Origin: Methanococcoides alaskense
GTDB taxonomy: Archaea > Halobacteriota > Methanosarcinia > Methanosarcinales > Methanosarcinaceae
Length of the DNA: 64,000 bases
Direction of reading: 5' to 3'
Assembly: GCF_031454185.1 (NCBI RefSeq)
Contig: NZ_JAVDQI010000008.1
Location: 1 to 64,000, forward strand
The stretch's first letter is position 1. Every line of letters begins with the position of its first letter. Both the position numbers and the translations under genes were made by a program. Under the pieces are notes generated by a model. The model was not told the DNA's origin, searched no databases, and was given only the letters and a program-made list of their open reading frames with translations. Below, in pieces: positions 25,702 through 34,098 of this stretch.

Positions 25702-26370
25702 AGCCAAGATCGCTGTACTATATATTGCTTTGAACATTCCAACTCCGCCGATGCTAATAACGGCACTTCCCTTTTTTTCCCTGTCTACCATCAAAAGAGT
25801 AGCTATGCTTCCAAAAATTATTCCGCCTATGCCGGAAATGAATATGACAGATGCTACGTTATCAGGGGAGATTATAAGTGCAAAAGGAATAGCAAGCATA
25901 CCTATGTAATCAGGTACAATAACACCTATACCATTTCTAAATTCAGATAGGAATATCACAGCTACCATCATTATCAACATAACTTCAAGGGCAACGAAGT
26001 CCGCCTGGAATACGAGAAGGAATATCATTACAAGGAAAGGTATGATAAATCCGCCGAAGTTCAGGGAGATCACAGTGTTAAAAGCCTGTTTACTGCTGTA
26101 GGAAAGCTCCTTTACCAGTGGGATCGAAAACATCTCTTCAAGGATCAGTGCATCCTTATCAAGTGCCTGAAGCTTCTTTGTTTTAATGGAGCTTATCGGG
26201 ATCTCAATGTTTGCAGTAACAAGCATTATGACCAGAATTAGAAACAGTGGCAAAGAGGATATTACGCTTAAAGACAGTTCTTTTTGATAGCATAGGAATG
26301 CCATAGGCAAAAGCATAAAGCCAAACAGCATGAACATGCGTTTTTCCGAATTATTGATATAGCCTCTCAT
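25678..26370 (-). CDS. DUF1614-like membrane protein
   Basis: The 230-aa protein has about seven hydrophobic spans. The middle (ALNFGGFIIP-like motif SLNFGGFIIPFLVMIFLL) and the end (SGIGGIIFGSIATLL, SIGGVGMFKAIYSTAILA) follow the DUF1614 pattern of glycine-rich repeated helices. The function of the family is unknown; a transporter-like fold is likely. It converges with and overlaps the KaiC-like gene, so transcription of one may affect the other. The promoter lies in the 450-bp spacer to its right. Confidence 0.65.
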   Translation of the reverse strand: MRGYINNSEKRMFMLFGFMLLPMAFLCYQKELSLSVISSLPLFLILVIMLVTANIEIPISSIKTKKLQALDKDALILEEMFSIPLVKELSYSSKQAFNTVISLNFGGFIIPFLVMIFLLVFQADFVALEVMLIMMVAVIFLSEFRNGIGVIVPDYIGMLAIPFALIISPDNVASVIFISGIGGIIFGSIATLLMVDREKKGSAVISIGGVGMFKAIYSTAILASLVSWFL

Positions 26371-26836
26371 TTGTTCTCTTGTATAAGTACCCCTTTTTTA
26401 GTTCTTAAATATTTCTAAAGAATATCAATTAAAGGACTGATAGGTGTCAGTTCACCTCAAACTTCAATTCACTTAAAGATCAGTTCAATTGTTCGTAAGA
26501 AGTTAGCACAAATCTCAATTCCTGGATGTCTTGTTTCTATTTCCATGAGACCTTCATCGAGCATTTTATCATAATATCATAGTTATTGAACTGACCGATG
26601 TGTGCAATGACCATATTTCCTCTTGCTAATTTTATTCTCCCTACCTGAATCAGAAAAGTTCCAAAGAGGAAATAAATAATCAATATATTTTATGATGTTA
26701 TATATAAAAGAAGTGCGTATACTGTATATTCTGCAAATATATATTATTAAATGTAATACAAAAACAAAGCAAAATAAAGTAAAAATTCAAAAAGTCATAA
26801 ATGGTAGTATAGGGGAAAATGATTGGAGGGGAAAAT
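26371..26836. other. Intergenic region with divergent promoters
   Basis: No gene is seen. The 26675-26760 part is extremely AT-rich with TATATAAAAG and TATATATTATTAAATG tracts, likely promoters for the small zinc-ribbon operon on the right. Confidence 0.4.
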
Positions 26837-27016
26837 ATGGCAAATGAAGAAAAACTGCTATGTCGAAATTGCAACACAGAGCTTGAGATACAAATGATAG
26901 GATTGAACACATTTTACTGTTGCAGAGAATGTCTGAGCATGATATCTGTCAGGGAAATGTCTAAGGCCAAACTGGGTATGATGAAAGCGATCGATACAAT
27001 GGAAGCAAGTTCGTGA
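26837..27016 (+). CDS. Small zinc-ribbon protein (59 aa)
   Basis: ATG 26837 is preceded by GGAGGGG, a strong ribosome-binding site; an ATG six codons earlier lies before that site and is unlikely. The product MANEEKLLCRNCNTELEIQM has C-x2-C at residues 9-12 and C-x3-C at about 28-32 (CCRECLSM), enough for one zinc site. A helical basic tail follows. It may be a regulator or adaptor. It is followed after 5 bp by a second tiny cysteine-rich frame, suggesting an operon of mini-proteins. Confidence 0.65.
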   Translation: MANEEKLLCRNCNTELEIQMIGLNTFYCCRECLSMISVREMSKAKLGMMKAIDTMEASS

Positions 27017-27021
27017 AGTTA

Positions 27022-27087
27022 ATGGGAAGCTACTGTCCTTTTTGCATACATCATAGAGGAGTGTGCAAGAAATGGGAGAGATATTAA
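27022..27087 (+). CDS. Possible 21-aa cysteine/histidine-rich peptide
   Basis: The short frame MGSYCPFCIHHRGVCKKWER plus Y has C5, C8, H10, H11 and C15, a plausible mini zinc site. It starts 5 bp after the stop of the zinc-ribbon gene. A further 13-codon frame (MNYIPELLAKSIM) follows immediately. Frames this short arise by chance, but the cysteine spacing and linkage argue for a closer look. Confidence 0.3.
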   Translation: MGSYCPFCIHHRGVCKKWERY

Positions 27088-27208
27088 TATGAATTATATC
27101 CCAGAGCTGCTTGCAAAGAGTATTATGTGAAGATCCTACACATCATTGTTTATTTTAGATTCAGAATATGGCAACTCCCTACAATGATCATACATTTGAA
27201 AAAAGAAT

Positions 27209-27228
27209 GGATATGTCCTCACATATCC
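27209..27228 (-). terminator. Terminator overlapping the paaK stop codon
   Basis: GGATATGT-GAGG-ACATATCC is a perfect 8-bp stem. It contains the paaK TGA and is followed on the reverse strand by ATTCTTTTTT. Confidence 0.65.
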
Positions 27229-28541
27229 CTGTTATCAATCACCCTTTTGCTTTTCTTCTCACTGCGGGGAAGTTCCCCCATTCCAACGCATTCCACATCC
27301 ACACTGACACCTATAAAATCTCTGAAGGCTTTCTTCAAAAAACCTGCTCTGTTCCTGTTGTTCTCAAGATCATTTGCACCATCGATCTCGACCCTGAATA
27401 ACATTGAATCCCTGCCCTGGTTCCTTTCAAGAACTATCTGGTATTCGCTGCTGACACCTTCGACCCTCTGTATGACATCCTCGATCTGACCGGGATAGAC
27501 GTTGACACCTTTGATCTTTATCCTGTCATCGGTACGTCCCAGCAGGCGGTCTATGCGAGGGAAGGGGCATCCACATTTGCAGGGTTCGGGTATGATACGT
27601 GTAAGGTCCCTCGTCCTGTAACGTATAAGGGGCGCACCTTCCTTTGTCAGGGTCGTTATGACAAGCTCCCCGAGAGTGCCATCGGGCAAACTCTCTTCTG
27701 TGACAGGGTCTATGATCTCAAAGAGCAGGTGGTCTGACCAGTAGTGAAGACCATCATGCATGGAACAATCTATGGCAATACCGGGTCCGTATATTTCGGT
27801 GAGGCCGAAGATGTCAAAGGTCTCGATACCGAGCTCTTGCTCGATACGGGACCTCATCTTAGGGCTCCAGCGCTCGGAGCCTATGATCCCTACCTTCAGA
27901 TCGATATTGTCCCTCAACCCCCTTTTGTTGATCTCTTCTGCAAGAAGGAGGGCGTAGGATGAGGTGCTGGCAAGAGCTGTGGACTTGAGGTCGAGCAGCA
28001 TCTGTAACTGTTTTTCTGTATTTCCCGGCCCCATTGGAACTGCCATTGCTCCCAGAAGCTCGGCACCTGCCTGAAAACCTATGCCTGCAGTCCAAAGTCC
28101 GTAACCGGGTGTGATCTGTATCCTGTCATTTCTGGTAAGCCCTGCCATCTGGTAGCAGCGCATCATCATACCTGCCCATACATCAACATCTCCCTGTGTA
28201 TATGGGATGATGACAGGACTGCCGGTCGTACCTGATGATGAATGTATCCTTATTATATCCTCATCGGGAACAGCCTGAAGACCCAGTGGATAAGCATCCC
28301 GCAATTCCTCTTTAGTTGTTAACGGAAGCCTTGCAATATCTTCCAGGGTCTTGATGGAATCGATATCAATTCCAGCTTCTTCGAACTTTCTTTGATAGAA
28401 GGAGCTTCCCAACACAACCCTTTTGAGAAGCTTTTTGAGCTTGAAAGTTTCCTCCTCGCCATATATACTGGAACATCCATTCTCATGGTCAGGAGCGTTT
28501 TCCTTAAGATCATTATCCACATGAACATTCATTTGCATCAC
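27219..28541 (-). CDS. paaK: Phenylacetate-CoA ligase family enzyme
   Basis: The 440-aa adenylate-forming enzyme has the AMP-binding motif IHSSSGTTGSPVIIPYT at about residues 103-119, FDIFGLTEIYGPGIAIDC, and the C-terminal hinge and lysine region TDDRIKIKGVNVYPGQIEDV. It activates an aryl acid such as phenylacetate or indoleacetate to its CoA thioester. The order iorA-iorB-paaK on one strand links it to arylpyruvate oxidation, running reversibly either for energy or for aromatic amino-acid synthesis from aryl acids. Start choice between the early methionines (1, 2 or 4) is uncertain. Confidence 0.88.
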   Translation of the reverse strand: MMQMNVHVDNDLKENAPDHENGCSSIYGEEETFKLKKLLKRVVLGSSFYQRKFEEAGIDIDSIKTLEDIARLPLTTKEELRDAYPLGLQAVPDEDIIRIHSSSGTTGSPVIIPYTQGDVDVWAGMMMRCYQMAGLTRNDRIQITPGYGLWTAGIGFQAGAELLGAMAVPMGPGNTEKQLQMLLDLKSTALASTSSYALLLAEEINKRGLRDNIDLKVGIIGSERWSPKMRSRIEQELGIETFDIFGLTEIYGPGIAIDCSMHDGLHYWSDHLLFEIIDPVTEESLPDGTLGELVITTLTKEGAPLIRYRTRDLTRIIPEPCKCGCPFPRIDRLLGRTDDRIKIKGVNVYPGQIEDVIQRVEGVSSEYQIVLERNQGRDSMLFRVEIDGANDLENNRNRAGFLKKAFRDFIGVSVDVECVGMGELPRSEKKSKRVIDNRDM

Positions 28542-28551
28542 CTCTGGAATA

Positions 28552-29163
28552 TCAGATGTCGATTGCTTGTTCAGGGTTCTTTATACCTGAGACCTTTTCA
28601 AGGGCCATATCAAAAGCCCTCCTGTTCACATCCCTGTACTTTTCCGGCACCATCTTCTCAAGCACATTCCACATATCCCCCGGAGGGAATGGAATGAGAT
28701 CGGCACCTGAGGCTGCTGCCAGCATAGCAACATTTGCTGCCCGATAGGTTCCTGCTTGCTTTGCAAGTTGTGTGAAATCGATGGATATGATATCCTGACA
28801 GTTACTCTTCAGGAATTCAAGGACCTGATCAGGATCGTATTTGACAGATCCGTTTACAGATGGCATTACAGCATGCTCATTTACAACAATGCTGCCATTC
28901 ATGCCCAAAAAATGAATGTTCCTTGCAGCTTCTGCAGGCTCAAGTCCTATCACGAGGTCGGCATTTCCTGAGGGAATAAGTGAGCCACATACCTCATCTC
29001 CGATCCTGACATGGCTGGTAACCGACCCTTCTCTCTGGGCCATGCCTATGGTCTCAGCGGTGGTTACATGCAAACCAGCATCCATGGCAGCCGTTGCAAG
29101 CAGCCGGGATGCAAGCACAACACCCTGTCCGCCCACACCTGCAATAAGAATATCGAATTTCAT
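28552..29163 (-). CDS. iorB: Indolepyruvate ferredoxin oxidoreductase beta subunit
   Basis: From ATG 29163, which overlaps the iorA stop as ATGA, the protein has 203 aa and begins MKFDILIAGVGGQGVVLASR, the glycine-rich start of the gamma-type 2-oxoacid oxidoreductase fold. TTAETIGMAQREGSVTSHVR and GLEPAEAARN are IorB motifs. A 52-codon upstream extension inside iorA has no family features and is rejected. IorB with IorA oxidises indolepyruvate or phenylpyruvate to aryl-acetyl-CoA, reducing ferredoxin. paaK follows after 10 nt. Confidence 0.92.
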   Translation of the reverse strand: MKFDILIAGVGGQGVVLASRLLATAAMDAGLHVTTAETIGMAQREGSVTSHVRIGDEVCGSLIPSGNADLVIGLEPAEAARNIHFLGMNGSIVVNEHAVMPSVNGSVKYDPDQVLEFLKSNCQDIISIDFTQLAKQAGTYRAANVAMLAAASGADLIPFPPGDMWNVLEKMVPEKYRDVNRRAFDMALEKVSGIKNPEQAIDI

Positions 29164-31040
29164 TGTAGATCCTCCTTTAGAACAATAGCACCTGATGGAC
29201 ATACCTGTGCACACAAACCGCAACCAGTGCAGTTGTCCTGTATGACCGGCGGTTTGTTGGATGGTGAGAATATGGCAGGACATCCAAGTTGAGATACACA
29301 GATCCTGCAACGTGTGCATTTATCTTCATCGACCACATATTGTCCTTCTCCTTTTGTGATCCCTACACATTTTCCTTTGAATACGACAGCAGAAGGTCCT
29401 TCAAAATCCATGGCCCTTTTTGCAATGTCTATACATTTACCAAGGTCATCGGCATCTATGGTCTCGACAAGATCTACCCCGCAGCTTCTGAGAACATCGG
29501 CAATATCGATTACCTTTGTGGAAACACCTGTGGCAGTCAGACCAATGCCCGGATGGGGTTGATGGCCTGTCATGGCCGTGGTCCTATTGTCAAGGACTGC
29601 AAGAGTGATGTCAGCATTGTTGTACACTGCACTTATCACGGCGGCTACCCCGGAATGGAAAAAGGTAGAATCGCCGATAAATGCCACCTGTTTTGCTTTT
29701 TTACCTTCTTGATAATGATGTGTATGGGACAAACCTGCTGCTATGCTGATCCCTGCTCCCATGCAAAGACATGTGTCCACCATGTTGAGAGGTTTGGCAT
29801 TTCCAAGGGTGTAGCATCCGATATCTCCTGAGAATATAGTATTGATCTTTTCGGTTTTTAATTTTCCGGCTGCCTTTTTGAATGCGTAGAATACTGTCCT
29901 GTGCATGCAACCTGCACATAATGTAGGAGGTCTTACGGGAAGGGGAGGTACATTCTCTTTATCGATCACAGGTGCTGAATGAGATAGGAAAGGAACATCT
30001 GTATTGATATCTTTAAGGGAGCTGTTCATCCCATCGATAACAACATCTACATTATATTCTCCGCTTACAGGGAAATGACCATTCTTCTTTCCATGTACGT
30101 TCACATCGAGATGGTGCTTGCCTATCAATTGCAGGAGTTGTTCCTCAAGGTATGGATCAAGTTCTTCGATCACTATAATGTCTGTGATATTGTCCAGGAA
30201 TTCAAGGGCTGCTTTTTCAGGGAAAGGATGGACTGTCCCGACCTTGAAAAGAGAGAAGGTTTCAGAACGATCCTTTATAGCTTCCTTTGCGTACAGATAG
30301 GAAACACCAGAGGCCACAATGCCGATCTTGCTGTTCCCTTTTGATATTGAGTTAAATGAGTTCTGTTTGAAGTAGTCAGAAAAACGATCTGATAGCCTGA
30401 CCTGAAGTTCTTCAAGCCAGGGGTGCCTTTGGGCTGTCAGTTTTGGGAATATGACCCACTTAGGGTCCTTTACAAATCCTTCGATATCCCGGGAGGCCGG
30501 CTCTATGTCCTCGATAACCACATCAGCACAGCAATGGGACACACGCGTCGTGGTCCTGAGAATCACAGGGATCTCCATCTCATGTGATAGCTTGAAGGCC
30601 AGCTTTGCCATATCATAAGCTTCCTGAGGAGTGGACGGGTCCAGGACAGGGATGTTTGCAAAATGACCAAAAGCCCTTGTATCCTGTTCGGTCTGGGAGG
30701 AATGGGGGCCGGGGTCATCGGAGACGAGGATCACAAGCGAACCCTTTACTCCTATGTAGGAAAGGCTCATAAGGGGGTCTGATGCCACGTTCAGTCCCAC
30801 CTGTTTCATGGTGACCAGGGTATTGGCACCTGAATAGGCAGCTCCGACAGCCGTTTCAAGAGCCACCTTCTCGTTGGTAGCCCATTCGGCATATATGCCA
30901 TATTTGTTCGCATGGGAGGCGATAGTCTCCATAACCTCGGTGGAAGGAGTACCGGGATAGCCGCTTGCTATCTGAACACCAGCTTTCATTGCTCCAAAGG
31001 CGATCGCTTCGTTGCCCATTAATATACGTTTACTTGTCAA
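29160..31040 (-). CDS. iorA: Indolepyruvate ferredoxin oxidoreductase alpha subunit
   Basis: The product has 626 aa. The N-terminal domain has SGYPGTPSTEVMETIA and TMKQVGLNVASDPLM. The TPP-binding domain has GDIGCYTLGNAKPLNMVDTC and GDSTFFHSGVAAVISAVYNN. The C-terminus carries two [4Fe-4S] cluster motifs: CTRCRICVSQLGC (a slightly modified first motif) and CTGCGLCAQVCPSGA. The cytosolic enzyme uses TPP and ferredoxin to convert arylpyruvates to aryl-acetyl-CoA. It is the first gene of iorA-iorB-paaK. Confidence 0.95.
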   Translation of the reverse strand: MTSKRILMGNEAIAFGAMKAGVQIASGYPGTPSTEVMETIASHANKYGIYAEWATNEKVALETAVGAAYSGANTLVTMKQVGLNVASDPLMSLSYIGVKGSLVILVSDDPGPHSSQTEQDTRAFGHFANIPVLDPSTPQEAYDMAKLAFKLSHEMEIPVILRTTTRVSHCCADVVIEDIEPASRDIEGFVKDPKWVIFPKLTAQRHPWLEELQVRLSDRFSDYFKQNSFNSISKGNSKIGIVASGVSYLYAKEAIKDRSETFSLFKVGTVHPFPEKAALEFLDNITDIIVIEELDPYLEEQLLQLIGKHHLDVNVHGKKNGHFPVSGEYNVDVVIDGMNSSLKDINTDVPFLSHSAPVIDKENVPPLPVRPPTLCAGCMHRTVFYAFKKAAGKLKTEKINTIFSGDIGCYTLGNAKPLNMVDTCLCMGAGISIAAGLSHTHHYQEGKKAKQVAFIGDSTFFHSGVAAVISAVYNNADITLAVLDNRTTAMTGHQPHPGIGLTATGVSTKVIDIADVLRSCGVDLVETIDADDLGKCIDIAKRAMDFEGPSAVVFKGKCVGITKGEGQYVVDEDKCTRCRICVSQLGCPAIFSPSNKPPVIQDNCTGCGLCAQVCPSGAIVLKEDLQ

Positions 31041-31443
31041 TGTAATACCTCTTGAATGGATAATATGTAAAAGAAAATCAAATCATATAGCAGATCCATG
31101 TCCGGAACATGAAACATTGCATATATTCATACATTGATGCTTGTCTATGCACTTATTTGATAGAATATAAGTATTTTGTTATTGCTTTTTTGGATTTGCC
31201 AGAAAAACTGATAATAAACGCCAGCTTACCAGTCCTTCAATGAAATTACGGAGTGCTAAATAGTTTTAAAAAGGCTCTGCATTGGGATCAAACAAAAACG
31301 TTTTAATTGTAGAATGTACTTTATCGCACATTGAAGTATATAGAAGCCCATTGAAGAGGAGGATAGGAATTGGTATTGACATATAACACATTAAAAACGA
31401 CCATTACTAAGAATGAAAATGAGAACAGGGAGATGACATCCTG
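31041..31443. other. Divergent promoter region of iorA and the second symporter operon
   Basis: No gene is seen. AT-rich stretches at 31040-31180 and 31255-31330 are likely promoters for the two divergent operons. Confidence 0.4.
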
Positions 31444-31533
31444 ATGCCCCTGCCCTACATCTACCTGATGATCTCCATCGTAATTATGCTTGCTACGACA
31501 TTTTATTTCGTATTGAGGCAAGACCATGATTAA
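31444..31533 (+). CDS. 29-aa symporter-associated membrane peptide
   Basis: The frame MPLPYIYLMISIVIMLATTF plus YFVLRQDHD is one membrane span with a short charged tail. GGGAG lies about 10 nt upstream. It overlaps the start of the following SSS symporter gene by 8 nt. Placement and topology mirror the 39-aa gene before the symporter at 3.5-5.1 kb, though the sequences differ, so it is probably a functional analogue. Confidence 0.6.
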   Translation: MPLPYIYLMISIVIMLATTFYFVLRQDHD

Positions 31534-32938
31534 TCAGGTTCTTCTGGTTCTATATATACTTGGGATACTTTTGCTTTCCCTAAAGCTCAGGCAGGGAACT
31601 TTTTCAGGATTTGCAGTCTCGGACCGGAATGTGATGCATCCTGCGGTAATAGGTATTGCCTATATGGCTGCTTACTTCAGCGCTGCATCTTTCCTTGGGG
31701 GCGGAGGCTATGGGCTAATTGCCGGACTTCCATGGGTCATCTGGGGAGTATTCTTCCACGTAGCTTTTGCCTGCCTGGCATTCATCATTGCACCGAAGAT
31801 ATGGATTTTCTCCCAGAAGTACGATGCTAAGACCGTACCCCAGCTACTGGAACGCAGATACGATTCACAGAAAGGCAAGGTCTTGCTTGCAGGGATCATG
31901 CTGGTGATGTACACAGTATACCTGGTTGCTATTTTCAAGGGTTGTGCCAACCTTTTCCAGGGACTGCTGGATGTGACATATGTTCAGGGTCTCCTCATAG
32001 CTGTTGTCATTGTGGCAATATACTATGTGATAGGAGGACTGCCGGCCATCATCTGGATAAGCTTCTTGCAAGGTTTGATCATGATCGTGGGTGCAGTGCT
32101 GCTCTACACAGGTCTTATTTCAAGTGGTGGTGGTATGGCAATATGGGATATGGTCCCGGCCGATATGCTGAATATGGGAGGAACAGCAATACCGTGGCAA
32201 AAAACCTTCGGAATGGCATTCTCCATCAGTCTTGGACTTCTGGCATTACCCGATCTGCTGATCATGCTGTTCTCTGCAAAGGACAGGAACGTGGTGCGTT
32301 TTGCAGGCATCTATGGTCCAATATCCATCACCATTTATTCCCTATGCATCTTCTCTCTGGGAGTAATGGTCCACGGGGCATTCAGCCCAGAGCAACTGAG
32401 TCCTTTCATGACAAACCCGGATGGTCTGATACCGTTCTTGGCAACATCATTGCTGCCCCGTGGATTTGATAGTATCGTGCTGCTGGCCGCCATTTCTGCT
32501 GCCATGTCAACCATGAGTGCCATTGTGCTGGTCACAACAACAGCTCTTACTTCGGATATCCTAAGGTACCTGCGTCCGGCCACTCCCGATGATAAGGTGC
32601 TTCGCATGACAAGGATAGTAGGAGTTATCATCATTGTAGTATCGGCATTCTTCGCAATGGATGTGCCACAGATGATAGTGCCCCTGGTGTCTGTAAGCAT
32701 GGGCGTGATCGCTTGTTGCGTCTTCATACCCCTCATTTTCGGACTTTACTGGGACCGTGGCACTTCAACCGGATTTGTTGCCAGCCTTGTGGCAAGCTTC
32801 GGTTCTGTGGTGCTGTGGCAGTTCCTTGGCAATTCCCTCATCCACCCCGTGTTCATAGGTTTGATCTGCGGTACTGTGGCATACCTGGGAGGAAGCCTGG
32901 CAAGTCCCCGTCCAGCCCCTGTGGTGGAAATGGAATAA
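31526..32938 (+). CDS. Sodium:solute symporter (SSS family)
   Basis: The 470-aa protein has about 12-13 spans and the SSS marks: GTFSGFAVSDRNVMHPAVIG after TM1, AYFSAASFLGGGGYGLIAGL in TM2, YDAKTVPQLLERRYDSQKGK, and SAAMSTMSAIVLVTTTALTS in the core. It differs from the other symporter in the window, so a different substrate is likely. The 29-aa membrane peptide overlaps its start. A hairpin terminator at 32966-32992 follows. Confidence 0.87.
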   Translation: MINQVLLVLYILGILLLSLKLRQGTFSGFAVSDRNVMHPAVIGIAYMAAYFSAASFLGGGGYGLIAGLPWVIWGVFFHVAFACLAFIIAPKIWIFSQKYDAKTVPQLLERRYDSQKGKVLLAGIMLVMYTVYLVAIFKGCANLFQGLLDVTYVQGLLIAVVIVAIYYVIGGLPAIIWISFLQGLIMIVGAVLLYTGLISSGGGMAIWDMVPADMLNMGGTAIPWQKTFGMAFSISLGLLALPDLLIMLFSAKDRNVVRFAGIYGPISITIYSLCIFSLGVMVHGAFSPEQLSPFMTNPDGLIPFLATSLLPRGFDSIVLLAAISAAMSTMSAIVLVTTTALTSDILRYLRPATPDDKVLRMTRIVGVIIIVVSAFFAMDVPQMIVPLVSVSMGVIACCVFIPLIFGLYWDRGTSTGFVASLVASFGSVVLWQFLGNSLIHPVFIGLICGTVAYLGGSLASPRPAPVVEME

Positions 32939-32965
32939 TGGATAAAGATATTCGATTCCTGACCC

Positions 32966-32992
32966 GGTGCTGAAAAATAAATCTTCAGCACC
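32966..32992 (+). terminator. Terminator after the second symporter
   Basis: GGTGCTGAA and TTCAGCACC form a 9-bp stem with a 9-nt AT loop, followed by ATTTCTTCTT, 28 nt after the stop codon. Confidence 0.55.
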
Positions 32993-33175
32993 ATTTCTTC
33001 TTCAGTCATGTATTTATCCTGCTTGCAATCAGTTCATCTTTGATAGGGATTTTCAGGCTGGTTCATTGTCATATGTCCTGCATGCAGTAGCGCCGTTTGA
33101 TGAATCTTCATTCAGGACCATTTCATGAAAACTGATTTATGACATTGACCTTAATGAAATGAAAGGTGTTCAAAA

Positions 33176-33532
33176 TTGAAAAATGTGATCAACAAGAGTT
33201 TCGAGATAAAGGATTACGCCATAGATGGTTCACAGATCAATGGATTCTGGATGACACTGTTGGACAAGGAAACACTAACAACCGAAATAATCTATAGTCC
33301 AGATAATGATGGGACCTTTGATGCAGGTGAAACAAAACGGATGATCCAGGAGATCATCAAAAAATGTGATAGTTTCAGATCATTGCTTCAAGAGAACATT
33401 AATTGTGAGGTGATCTTCAAAGACCTTGATGACCTGACATATATCGCAAACAAAGGTAACTTTGAAGTAGAATACAAGGAAATGGATGAGATCAGGGTTG
33501 TTTATAGGTTCCATATCGAATATTACATTTGA
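33176..33532 (+). CDS. Hypothetical 118-aa protein
   Basis: The TTG start at 33176 is supported by AGGTG 8 nt upstream; GTG at 33185 is an alternative. The sequence begins MKNVINKSFEIKDYAIDGSQ and is soluble, acidic and mixed alpha/beta in look, with no motif I recognise. It stands alone between the symporter and the restriction-modification island. It has host-like composition. Confidence 0.5.
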   Translation: MKNVINKSFEIKDYAIDGSQINGFWMTLLDKETLTTEIIYSPDNDGTFDAGETKRMIQEIIKKCDSFRSLLQENINCEVIFKDLDDLTYIANKGNFEVEYKEMDEIRVVYRFHIEYYI

Positions 33533-33666
33533 TCTTTTCAAAGTTTACTTTTTTTAAAAAATGAGATGTTAGATCCCGTAGGAGTCTAATAGCTTCTTAA
33601 GATCCTAAGCATGGAGAGGCATTGCTATTACAGTGTAATCATGATCGATGATCTAAATACTATGTC

Positions 33667-33864
33667 ATGAACAAAGGTTTTGATTCCGATTTTCGGAGGA
33701 AGAAGATTCTGGATATGTCTTATAGTGAGTGGAATAAACTAGGATTTTCAAAAGGGACATTGCATTATATGAAGAAAAATGCTGAGGAAGAGAAGCCTTT
33801 TACGCTTAATACTAATGTAAGAGAACGCTTGAATCAATGGGAACAACTTGTCGCAAATACTTAA
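33667..33864 (+). pseudogene. Cas1-like C-terminal fragment before hsdR
   Basis: The 65-codon frame contains DFRRKKILDMSYSEWNKLGF and SKGTLHYMKKNAEEEKPFTL. This matches the last 60 residues of the Cas1-like remnant at 53.5-54.0 kb (SKGTLHYIKQSTKSDKPFTL). Everything N-terminal to it, including the catalytic domain, is missing. It ends 235 bp before hsdR. Whether the peptide is made is unknown; it is most likely debris left by recombination. Confidence 0.6.
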
Positions 33865-33964
33865 TTTATGGGTTTTTGCTGTCGCTTTTGTCGTTTATCT
33901 ATGTAAATTGAGCTACAATTCTAGGAGACACATGCGACAAGTGAAAAGCGACATTGATGCGACA
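33849..33964. promoter_or_regulatory. TGTCGC/GCGACA repeat cluster upstream of hsdR
   Basis: TGTCGC occurs at 33849 and 33880 and as TGTCGT at 33889. The complement GCGACA occurs at 33934, 33948 and 33959. The three left and three right copies face each other around about 33907, including the 10-bp inverted pair TGTCGCTTTT and AAAAGCGACA. Such an array in an otherwise AT-rich spacer, 135 bp before hsdR, may be an operator for the restriction-modification operon or a recombinase site. Confidence 0.4.
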
Positions 33965-34098
33965 CCAATAATAATGCGAGTAAATATCATTTTTCGCAAA
34001 TTAACATGAATTAATTATTTATATCAAAATTTATATTCTAAGTTACAAAGTAATGGCTGTTTACTTATTGTCCCTATCTCATTATTGGAAGCTGGAAA

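Noticed and set aside
28552..29319. Long form of iorB starting inside iorA
   Set aside because: The extra 52 residues have no IorB features. The ATG at 29163, overlapping the iorA stop, gives the canonical glycine-rich N-terminus.
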